Origin: an uncultured Eubacterium sp.
Lineage (GTDB): Bacteria; Bacillota; Clostridia; Oscillospirales; Acutalibacteraceae
Assembly (NCBI GenBank): GCA_910577215.1
Contig: CAJTMQ010000021.1
Span: 1-22,330, forward strand
Reading direction: 5' to 3'
Length of the DNA stretch: 22,330 nucleotides
How positions within the stretch are numbered: position 1 is the first letter of the stretch; every line of letters starts with the position of its first letter. The position numbers and the translations under genes are program-made. The notes under the pieces were generated by a model, which was not told the DNA's origin, ran no database searches, and saw only the letters and a program-made list of their open reading frames with translations. This document shows, in pieces, positions 8,918-14,938 of the stretch.

Positions 8918-9307
8918 TTATTTACTATACTTTCTGAATGCACTTACGATTGCCTGCTGCGGTAAATCTTCATCAAGCAAATCAGGTACGCTGTCTGCCT
9001 TAAGATGATTTTCACCCTGCTGTCTTATTACTGCAAGACGTACAGCTTCAACAAGCTTTGCAGGCTCTACGTTTCTTGGGCAGCGCTCGACACATGCAAA
9101 ACAGCTGAGGCAATGATAAAGTGACTTTGAATTCATAAGCGGTTCAATATCACCTTTTTCAACCATATAAACAAACTGGTGAGGATGATATTCCATCTCA
9201 TCGTATGAAGGGCAGGTTGCAGAGCATTTGCCGCATCTCATACATTTAAGCGGATTTACGCCGCTGCTGCGAAGAATTTGTTCTTTAACCTGTTCTTTTT
9301 TATCCAT
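8918..9307 (-). CDS. hdrC: Heterodisulfide reductase-like subunit C
   Basis: This 129-residue ferredoxin-like subunit has two [4Fe-4S] motifs, C22-C25-C28-C32 and C66-C69-C72-C76, spaced as in soluble HdrC. It carries electrons from HdrA to HdrB. The ATG at 9307 has GGAGG 8 bases upstream. It lies 12 bases after hdrB and 13 bases before hdrA, so the three genes are translated as a set. No membrane segments are seen, so this is the soluble HdrABC type and not HdrDE. Confidence 0.92.
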   Translation of the reverse strand: MDKKEQVKEQILRSSGVNPLKCMRCGKCSATCPSYDEMEYHPHQFVYMVEKGDIEPLMNSKSLYHCLSCFACVERCPRNVEPAKLVEAVRLAVIRQQGENHLKADSVPDLLDEDLPQQAIVSAFRKYSK

Positions 9308-9319
9308 AACAAATTCCTC

Positions 9320-10102
9320 CTATATAAGTCCCAATGCCTGTGCAAGAAGCTCAGTAAAATAATGAACACTGATTTCCTCACAGGAACCGTTTTTATTCAG
9401 ATTGTATAAGCAAAGAGGACAAGCGGTAACAACCATTTCTGCACCGTTAGCCTTTGCATTTTCCAAAACAGCATTGCTCTTTTTCTGAGCAAGTGCTTTA
9501 TTTTCCATTGTTACATATCCTCCGCAGCACTCATTTCTCATTGAGTAACTTACAGGAGTTGCACCGATTGCCTTGATGAAATCCTCAATAATTGTTGGAT
9601 TTTCAGGGTCATCAAACTGCATAACCTTGCTTGGTCTGAGCAAAAGGCAGCCGTAATATGCTGCGATTTTTTTATCGGTTAAAGGATTTGTAACCTTTTC
9701 CTTTATAGTATCAAAGCCAATCTTATCACGGAGCATTTCAAGATAATGAATAACACTTGTTTCTCCGTTGTATGGCTCATCAAGCTTAAGATAATTGTTT
9801 ACCTTAAGCACCATATTCTCGTCAGTCTTCATAACTTCGTTAGTCTGCTTAATAACATTATGGCAGGCTGAACAAACAGTTATAAGATCATTTCCCTTTG
9901 CTTTCGCTGATGCCAACGCTCTGACGGATGAAAGCTTAGTAGCAATTTCATCGCTTGCCATAGGATAAACACCGCCGCAGCACTGCCAATCAGGCAATTC
10001 CTCAAGCTCAACGCCTAATGCCTGAGCCGAAAGATGTGCGTACTTGTCTAAATCCTTAGCCTTTGTCTTCAGCGTACAGCCGGGGTAATAACTAAATACC
10101 AT
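9320..10102 (-). CDS. hdrB: Heterodisulfide reductase-like subunit B
   Basis: This 260-residue protein has two complete CCG domains, C9/C41-C42/C77-C80 and C152/C192-C193/C228-C231. In methanogen HdrB these bind two non-cubane [4Fe-4S] clusters where CoM-S-S-CoB is cleaved. A bacterium without those thiols must use another acceptor: a DsrC-like disulfide in Desulfovibrio, or, given the operon, perhaps the FrdB/FrdA pair. Because both motifs are intact, the protein could still do disulfide chemistry. The ATG at 10102 has a weaker site (GAGGGAG) than its neighbours. A conserved-looking RNA hairpin lies just upstream. Confidence 0.9.
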   Translation of the reverse strand: MVFSYYPGCTLKTKAKDLDKYAHLSAQALGVELEELPDWQCCGGVYPMASDEIATKLSSVRALASAKAKGNDLITVCSACHNVIKQTNEVMKTDENMVLKVNNYLKLDEPYNGETSVIHYLEMLRDKIGFDTIKEKVTNPLTDKKIAAYYGCLLLRPSKVMQFDDPENPTIIEDFIKAIGATPVSYSMRNECCGGYVTMENKALAQKKSNAVLENAKANGAEMVVTACPLCLYNLNKNGSCEEISVHYFTELLAQALGLI

Positions 10103-10137
10103 TACGTTTCTCCCTCTTCTTTAATATTGTAACGCAC

Positions 10138-10173
10138 AAATGTACAACCAAGATTTTTCCTGATTGTACATTT
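10138..10173 (-). promoter_or_regulatory. Intercistronic RNA hairpin between fumC and hdrB
   Basis: The arms AAATGTACAA (10138-10147) and TTGTACATTT (10164-10173) are perfect inverted repeats. On the minus-strand transcript the pairing continues inward to 16 base pairs with two G-U pairs and a loop of four A. On the plus strand the same two positions are mismatches (C-A), so the structure suits RNA of the operon. No T-run follows, so it is not a typical terminator. It may be a processing or stability element, or a partial attenuator between fumarase and the Hdr complex. Confidence 0.6.
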
Positions 10174-10184
10174 TCTGCACGTGA

Positions 10185-11561
10185 TTAAACCATCTGTTCC
10201 GGATGGAATACTTCGTCAAATTTTTCTTCGCTCAAGAAGCCGAGTGATACACAGGATTCTTTAAGTGAAATATTGTTCTTAAATGCATTTTTAGCAGTTT
10301 TTGCTGCATTTTCGTAACCGATATACGGATTAAGAGCTGTAACAAGCATAAGTGAATTATGAAGGTTATTATACATCTTTTCCTTATTTGCCTTAATGCC
10401 TACTGCACAGTTATCATTGAAGCTGATCATAGCCTCACTGAGCAATCTTACAGACTGAATGAAGTTGTAGATTGTAACAGGCATAAATACATTAAGCTCA
10501 AAGTTGCCCTGGCTTGCTGCAAAACCGATTGCTGCATCATTTCCCATAACCTGAACAGCAACCATTGTTACAGCCTCACACTGTGTTGGGTTAACCTTAC
10601 CCGGCATAATGGATGAACCCGGCTCATTCTCAGGAATTGTGATTTCGCCAAGACCAAGACGAGGACCGCTTGCAAGCCAGCGAACATCATTTGCAATTTT
10701 CATCAAATCAGCAGCAAGTGCCTTTAATGCACCGTGTGCAAATACGATTTCATCCTTAGATGTTAATGCATGGAATTTGTTAGGTGCTGTAATGAAATCC
10801 TTACCTGTAATTTCGGAAACAGCCTTTGCAACCTCAGTATCAAAGCCTGCCGGAGCATTAAGACCCGTACCTACTGCAGTTCCGCCGAGTGCAAGTTCTT
10901 TAAGTTCAGGAAGAGCAATCTGTAAAAGCTTCTTATCCTTTTCAAGAGAGCTTCTCCAACCGCTGATTTCCTGTGAAAATGTAATAGGAGTTGCATCCTG
11001 AAGATGAGTTCTTCCGCTCTTTACGATGCCCTCATGCTCTTCCTCAAGTCTTTTGAAAGTAGCAATAAGTGTATCAAGTGCAGGTAACACCTTATCTTCA
11101 ACACCAAGCACTGCAGCAATACTCATTGCTGTAGGGAAAGTGTCATTTGAACTCTGGCTCATATTAATATCATCGTTCGGATGAAGAAGCTGTGCACCGG
11201 CGATCTCATTACCTCTGTTGGCAATAACCTCATTGGCATTCATATTGGACTGTGTGCCCGAGCCTGTCTGCCATACAACAAGCGGAAAATGCTCGTTAAG
11301 CTCGCCTGCCATAACCTCATCACAAGCCTTGGAAACAGCAGCTAATTTTTCATCAGTCATTTTCTCCGGCTTTAATTTGTTGTTTGCAATTGCAGCCGCC
11401 TTTTTTAACACACCGAAAGCGTGTGTTATTTCTCTTGGCATTGTTTCAATACCAACACCGATTTTGAAATTATTGTGGCTTCTTTCGGTCTGCGCAGCCC
11501 AATACTTGTCTGCCGGAACCTTAACCTCTCCCATTGAATCATGTTCAATACGATATTCCAT
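10185..11561 (-). CDS. fumC: Fumarate hydratase, class II
   Basis: Fumarase interconverts malate and fumarate and here would feed fumarate to the reductase of the same operon. The protein has 458 residues from the ATG at 11561, which has AGGAGG 7 bases upstream; the reading frame opens further upstream but without a ribosome site. Class II signatures are clear: SGTQSNMNANEV at about 101-112, HPNDDINMSQSSND at about 127-140, catalytic His186 in RTHLQDA, and the loop GSSIMPGKVNP at 315-325. Class II enzymes need no iron-sulfur cluster. It is the first gene after the Rex-controlled promoter. Aspartase belongs to the same superfamily, but overall similarity fits FumC best. Confidence 0.95.
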   Translation of the reverse strand: MEYRIEHDSMGEVKVPADKYWAAQTERSHNNFKIGVGIETMPREITHAFGVLKKAAAIANNKLKPEKMTDEKLAAVSKACDEVMAGELNEHFPLVVWQTGSGTQSNMNANEVIANRGNEIAGAQLLHPNDDINMSQSSNDTFPTAMSIAAVLGVEDKVLPALDTLIATFKRLEEEHEGIVKSGRTHLQDATPITFSQEISGWRSSLEKDKKLLQIALPELKELALGGTAVGTGLNAPAGFDTEVAKAVSEITGKDFITAPNKFHALTSKDEIVFAHGALKALAADLMKIANDVRWLASGPRLGLGEITIPENEPGSSIMPGKVNPTQCEAVTMVAVQVMGNDAAIGFAASQGNFELNVFMPVTIYNFIQSVRLLSEAMISFNDNCAVGIKANKEKMYNNLHNSLMLVTALNPYIGYENAAKTAKNAFKNNISLKESCVSLGFLSEEKFDEVFHPEQMV

Positions 11562-11613
11562 TTTTTTGCCTCCTAAAACAAAACTTAAATAAGTAAAATA
11601 GTTCAACTTATAT

Positions 11614-11642
11614 ATTATATATTTTTATGTGTAAATAATCAA
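11614..11642 (-). promoter_or_regulatory. Promoter of the fumC-hdr-flx-frd operon
   Basis: On the minus strand there is TTGATT (11637-11642), a 17-base spacer and TATAAT (11614-11619). Transcription would start near 11607, giving a leader of about 45 bases before fumC. No later promoter of this quality was seen in the operon. Confidence 0.7.
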
Positions 11643-11648
11643 GTACCC

Positions 11649-11666
11649 TTGTTAAAAAAATAACAA
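11649..11666. promoter_or_regulatory. Rex operator upstream of the operon promoter
   Basis: The 18-bp site TTGTTAAAAAAATAACAA matches the known Rex consensus TTGTTAANNNNTTAACAA at all but one fixed position. It lies 6 bases upstream of the -35 box of the operon promoter. Rex senses the NADH/NAD+ ratio and usually represses fermentation and reductant-disposal genes when NADH is low. The match to the consensus is direct; binding is inferred. Confidence 0.75.
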
Positions 11667-11729
11667 TCGTCAGCATAAAGAATCATTTTCACAAATTTCC
11701 ATTTTTTCACCTAACATACAGATACCAAA

Positions 11730-11755
11730 ACCCATTGAGAAAAATCCCAATGGGT
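11730..11755 (-). terminator. Terminator of the malate dehydrogenase gene
   Basis: An 8-bp inverted repeat (ACCCATTG at 11730-11737, CAATGGGT at 11748-11755) lies 15 bases past the stop codon of the dehydrogenase gene. On the minus strand it is followed by TTTTGG. It separates this gene from the fumC operon promoter. Confidence 0.65.
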
Positions 11756-11770
11756 AATATGGATAATCAG

Positions 11771-12724
11771 TTAGATATCAAGCTCCTCATAGCTTGCTTT
11801 AAGAATTTCATAGCAATTATGAAGCTTTTCAATCTCCTCGTCACGAAGGTTAAGCGGAAGGATTTTTCTTACACCGTTTCTGTTAACGTATGCAGGCAAT
11901 CCAAGATATACATCACGCATACCATACTCACCGTTAAGTCTTGAAGAAACAGTGATAACGCTGTTTTCATCGCCGAAAATAGCCTTTGTAATTCTTACAA
12001 GTGACATACCGATTCCGTAATAGGTTGCACCCTTTGCCTTAATAACCTCTGCTCCTGAGTTTTTAACTTTTTCTATGATATTGTCAATATCTTCACGCTT
12101 ATATTCATTCTTGAAATGCTCGTCATTCAAGAATTCCTCAACATTTTTTGTTGAAAGATTAAGCTGACTGAACGGAACAAACTCACTGTCTCCGTGCTCA
12201 CCGATAACATAGCCGTGCACACTGTGAGGGTCTGCCTGGAAATATTCACCGATTAAGTAACGAAGTCTTGCAGTATCAAGAGTAGTACCTGAACCGATAA
12301 CCCTGTTAGCAGGGAAACCTGAAAGCTCATATGTAATTCTTGTCATTACATCAACAGGGTTACTTGCAACAAGGAAAATACCATTGAAGCCGCTTGCAAC
12401 AATTTTTGAAATGAAAGATTTAAAAATGCCCACGTTTTTGTTAAGAAGATCAAAACGGGTCTGACCGGGCTGTCTGCTGCCTGCACTTGCAGTGATAACA
12501 ACAAGATCCGCATAAGCACAATCCTCAAAAGAACCTGCTCTGATTTTCATATGAGAACCCGAAAAGCAAAGTCCGTGGTTAAGATCCATTGCTTCGCCTC
12601 TTGCTTTGTCCTCATTAACATCAATTAGAATAAGCTCGTTGCAAAGATCGGAATTCAGAAGTGCATAAGCATAGCTCATACCTACCATTCCGCATCCAAC
12701 AAGAGCAACTCGTCTGTTTGCCAT
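11771..12724 (-). CDS. mdh: LDH-fold dehydrogenase, predicted malate dehydrogenase
   Basis: This 317-residue NAD-dependent 2-hydroxyacid dehydrogenase has GCGMVG at 10-15, Asp35 (NAD preference), the catalytic pair Asp150/His177 and Arg153. Overall wording (SGTTLDTARLRYLIGEYF, GEHGDSEF) looks like lactate dehydrogenase. The substrate loop, however, reads SRQPGQTR: the residue matching Gln102 of lactate dehydrogenases is Arg84. Arg at this site is the known switch to oxaloacetate/malate. With fumarase and fumarate reductase next door, reduction of oxaloacetate to malate is the likely role. It has its own promoter and a Rex operator. Lactate dehydrogenase remains possible if other pocket residues overrule Arg84. 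Confidence 0.85.
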   Translation of the reverse strand: MANRRVALVGCGMVGMSYAYALLNSDLCNELILIDVNEDKARGEAMDLNHGLCFSGSHMKIRAGSFEDCAYADLVVITASAGSRQPGQTRFDLLNKNVGIFKSFISKIVASGFNGIFLVASNPVDVMTRITYELSGFPANRVIGSGTTLDTARLRYLIGEYFQADPHSVHGYVIGEHGDSEFVPFSQLNLSTKNVEEFLNDEHFKNEYKREDIDNIIEKVKNSGAEVIKAKGATYYGIGMSLVRITKAIFGDENSVITVSSRLNGEYGMRDVYLGLPAYVNRNGVRKILPLNLRDEEIEKLHNCYEILKASYEELDI

Positions 12725-12740
12725 AATCTCTTCTCCTGCT

Positions 12741-12758
12741 TTGTTAATTTTTTAACAT
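12741..12758. promoter_or_regulatory. Rex operator at the mdh transcription start
   Basis: The site TTGTTAATTTTTTAACAT matches TTGTTAANNNNTTAACAA except for the last base. It lies just downstream of the -10 box and over the expected start of transcription, a classic repressor position, 17 bases before the mdh start codon. Confidence 0.8.
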
Positions 12759-12759
12759 T

Positions 12760-12788
12760 ATTTTACTAATATATGCGTTTAAAGTCAA
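12760..12788 (-). promoter_or_regulatory. Promoter of mdh
   Basis: On the minus strand there is TTGACT (12783-12788), a 17-base spacer and TAAAAT (12760-12765). The Rex site begins one base past the -10 box. A short inverted repeat (CAAAGT 12802-12807, ACTTTG 12813-12818) lies upstream. The rest of the gap to 12997 is AT-rich with nothing recognised. Confidence 0.7.
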
Positions 12789-12997
12789 TATCATTTTTCT
12801 ACAAAGTTTTACACTTTGGTATTTTCTATTTTGGCTATTTTGAAAGTCATAATTTTTTGAGGAATTTTTCGGAAGTTTATTTAGAATTTTAAGTCAGCAA
12901 AAAGCTCATAAAAATTACAGCCAATTTTGTTTTTCATTCAACAAATTACAGTATAAAAAGGTATTCCGCAAAATTCACGAAATAGCTTTTTACATAG

Positions 12998-13555
12998 CTA
13001 AATTGTTAAACCCAATTTATATGCTTCTTCAATTTTCTCTATTCCCTCAGCCGTATTATCAATATCACCGATTTCAAACACTCCGCCGCAGAGCACCCTG
13101 CCAAGACTGTTCCAATGCATATGCTTCATAAGATTGTCATACCAATATGTGCTTTCATCAAAACCATGACCTTCTGCCGCCATAAGAAGTATACAATCTT
13201 TCTTCGGATTCGCAAAATTCTCATTGCATTCCGCAACGGCAAAAAGTCTGTCAAATGCACATTTAAGCTGACCGCTTACTGTCCAATAATAGAGCGGTGA
13301 TGCAAGAACTACAACATCTGCCTCTCTGTAAGCAGGATAGATTTTAAGCATATCGTCCTTTTGAACACAAGGGCTGTTGAAATTCTTACCGCCCTTACAG
13401 CAGCCAAGACAGCCATGGATATCCATATTCTGCAACTCAAAGCATATTACCGCATTGCCCGCTTCTTCTGCACCCTTGGTAAATGCCTTAATCAAAGAAA
13501 CAGTATTTCCCTTCATCCTTGGACTTCCGTTTAAAACAACTATTTTCTTATTCAT
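12998..13555 (-). CDS. NADPH-dependent FMN reductase / flavodoxin-like oxidoreductase
   Basis: This 185-residue protein has the flavodoxin-like fold of the FMN reductase family: LNGSPRMKGNT at the N-terminus binds the FMN phosphate, and ASPLYYWTVSGQLKCAFDR is the second flavin-binding block. It contains GCLGCCKGGKNFNSPCVQKDDM-like cysteines near 49-63, similar to the motif region of iron-sulfur flavoproteins. The spacing of the middle cysteines differs from their CxxCxxC pattern, so a cluster is doubtful. The ATG at 13555 has GAGGTG upstream. It is divergent from an HxlR regulator, a common pairing for thiol- or quinone-stress reductases. The substrate is unknown. Confidence 0.8.
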   Translation of the reverse strand: MNKKIVVLNGSPRMKGNTVSLIKAFTKGAEEAGNAVICFELQNMDIHGCLGCCKGGKNFNSPCVQKDDMLKIYPAYREADVVVLASPLYYWTVSGQLKCAFDRLFAVAECNENFANPKKDCILLMAAEGHGFDESTYWYDNLMKHMHWNSLGRVLCGGVFEIGDIDNTAEGIEKIEEAYKLGLTI

Positions 13556-13567
13556 AAATTCACCTCA

Positions 13568-13621
13568 TTGACTGAAATTTATTTTGTGGTATAATTGTAT
13601 CACAAACCAGATAATAGTAAA
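13568..13621. promoter_or_regulatory. Face-to-face promoters with shared palindromic operator
   Basis: Plus strand: TTGACT (13568-13573), 16-base spacer, TATAAT (13590-13595), reading into the HxlR gene. Minus strand: TTTACT (13616-13621), 16-base spacer, TACAAT (13594-13599), reading into the FMN reductase gene. The two -10 boxes overlap. Both lie inside a 22-bp palindrome (13584-13605) with arms TTGTG and CACAA and two mismatched pairs. One bound regulator could block both promoters. Confidence 0.65.
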
Positions 13622-13669
13622 GTACGCACATTTAAGTAATATACTATCATTAAAGAAAGTGTGAATATT

Positions 13670-13999
13670 ATGATAAATAGCAGTATTGCAAATGCCGATT
13701 TTGAAGATACAGGTTTCAGTTATACACTGTCACTCATAAGCGGAAAATATAAAATGGTAATTTTATACTGCCTGATGGAATATAAGGTTGTTCGCTTCAA
13801 TGAACTGCAAAGGTATATTAAAACCATTTCATATAAAACATTGAGTGAAAATCTAAAAGGACTTGAAAAAGACAAATTAATTCACAGAAAGGAATATCCG
13901 CAAATTCCGCCAAAGGTTGAATACAGCCTAACGGAAAAAGGAAAATCCCTTGTCAAGGTTTTGGATGAGCTTTGTATCTGGGGAGAACAAAACAGATGA
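13670..13999 (+). CDS. HxlR-family winged-helix transcriptional regulator
   Basis: This small protein of about 109 residues has the HxlR domain throughout: LISGKYKMVILYCL as the first helix, RFNELQRYIKTISYKTLSENLKGLEKDKLIHRKEY as the recognition helix and start of the wing, and VEYSLTEKGKSL closing the wing. The ATG at 13670 is chosen; an in-frame GTG at 13661 is equally possible, because neither has a strong ribosome site. HxlR regulators often sense electrophiles or redox changes through cysteines and control a neighbouring reductase. Here only two cysteines are present, one in the first helix region and one near the C-terminus. It probably controls the divergent FMN reductase and itself. 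Confidence 0.88.
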   Translation: MINSSIANADFEDTGFSYTLSLISGKYKMVILYCLMEYKVVRFNELQRYIKTISYKTLSENLKGLEKDKLIHRKEYPQIPPKVEYSLTEKGKSLVKVLDELCIWGEQNR

Positions 14000-14007
14000 T
14001 AACGCAC

Positions 14008-14042
14008 AACAGGGATACTGTGAAATTCACAGTATCCCTGTT
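14008..14042 (+). terminator. Terminator between convergent genes
   Basis: A 17-bp perfect inverted repeat (14008-14024 with 14026-14042) follows the HxlR stop codon by 8 bases and is followed by TTT. It lies between convergent genes and may act on both, though a T-run is lacking on the minus side. Its core GGGATACTG/CAGTATCCC also occurs in the hairpin at 21231-21267. Confidence 0.7.
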
Positions 14043-14069
14043 TAAGCATTCAATAATGAACAATACATT

Positions 14070-14456
14070 TTAGTCTAACAAAGTTGTTCCATAGGAATTA
14101 TCTATTGCACAAAGCCATTTTCCGTTTACATTTCTATAAACATATGTTGCTCTTCTGTCCATAGAATAATCCGATGTATCCTTATTCTCAGCATCAAGAA
14201 GTGTTTGAGATAAAACCAACACCGTATCGCCCGCTTCAAGCATAAGCATATTTCCCTGAGTCGGCACAACACTGTTTTTGAAATACTCGGCAATTTTTAT
14301 AAATGCCTTCTTTATTGCTTCTTTACCCTTTGCTTCAAGTCCCGGTTTAACAACAAGTACGGCATCATCCGTATAGAATTCCATTAAATCATCAAATCGT
14401 TCTTCCTTAATTGCTTTGTCTGCCTGTGCAATTAAATCTTTTATTTCCGTATTCAT
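14070..14456 (-). CDS. SnoaL/DUF4440-like NTF2-fold protein
   Basis: This 128-residue protein starts at the ATG at 14456, preceded by AAGGAGA. The frame is open further upstream, but that part has no ribosome site and is not like the family. The pattern of N-terminal helices (AQADKAIKEERFDDLMEFYTDDAVLVVKPG), a GKEAIKKAF helix and a final sheet ending WLCAIDNSYG is typical of SnoaL-like/DUF4440 proteins with an NTF2 fold. These include small isomerases, hydrolases and many uncharacterised proteins. No substrate can be named. It has its own promoter and is not obviously linked to its neighbours. Confidence 0.75.
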   Translation of the reverse strand: MNTEIKDLIAQADKAIKEERFDDLMEFYTDDAVLVVKPGLEAKGKEAIKKAFIKIAEYFKNSVVPTQGNMLMLEAGDTVLVLSQTLLDAENKDTSDYSMDRRATYVYRNVNGKWLCAIDNSYGTTLLD

Positions 14457-14888
14457 AATCAATCTCCTTATTCTTTCGAAATAACAGCACAGCATAAACT
14501 TATCAATAAAAATCAAACCGCTTTGATGTATCCCGCAGGAAATCAGCATATCACCGCTTCTGCGTATTTCAGGCTGCTTTTCGTTGATATTTTCTTCCTC
14601 CTTTAAATTACTGAACCCATTTAAAATCTCATTAACGTATCAAATTATATTCTAATTGTTTATGCAAGGCTTGTCAAGTTATCTTGACTATTTCAGTTTT
14701 CCATGCTTCTTCAAAGTTTGTCCTTAAATACACATAACAAAAAGTTATTATCATAGCAATACAGCAATCAAATAACAGAAAGTGCTCTTGCACCGAATCT
14801 GTTCGGACATACAATCTTCTCAGATTGCCGGATACCGCATAATTTGGAAAAATTTATGGAGCAAAATAAATATATCAAATATTGAAAC
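14457..14888. other. Intergenic region between SnoaL-like gene and mutY
   Basis: About 430 bases without a secure gene. It holds the SnoaL-like promoter and a leader of about 185 bases. A GGAGG site near 14593 has no start codon behind it. At 14793-14806 there is a small CCGAA/TTCGG inverted repeat. A minus-strand frame of about 55 codons is open from about 14850 to 14684 but has no start site or recognised domain; it may be a gene remnant or chance. Confidence 0.4.
14649..14677 (-). promoter_or_regulatory. Promoter of the SnoaL-like gene with overlapping palindrome
   Basis: On the minus strand there is a consensus TTGACA (14672-14677), a 17-base spacer and TAGAAT (14649-14654). The -35 box overlaps a palindrome GTCAAG-TTAT-CTTGAC (14673-14688), which could be an operator. 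Confidence 0.65.
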
Positions 14889-14917
14889 TTGCGGTTATGC
14901 GCTTTTAAGAATATAAT
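14889..14917 (+). promoter_or_regulatory. Promoter of mutY
   Basis: On the plus strand there is TTGCGG (14889-14894), a 17-base spacer and TATAAT (14912-14917). Transcription would begin near 14924, leaving a very short leader before the start codon at 14939. Confidence 0.6.
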
Positions 14918-14938
14918 ATAATAGAGAATTTAATTGAA

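Noticed and set aside
8905..8943. GTG start at 8943 for hdrA
   Set aside because: A ribosome site lies between it and the TTG at 8904, which gives the usual HdrA N-terminus.
10609..11001. Open frame of 130 codons on the plus strand inside fumC
   Set aside because: It is antisense to highly conserved fumarase motifs and has no homologous wording of its own.
14457..14549. N-terminal extension of the SnoaL-like protein to an ATG at 14549
   Set aside because: AAGGAGA directly precedes the ATG at 14456, and the extra residues do not resemble the family.
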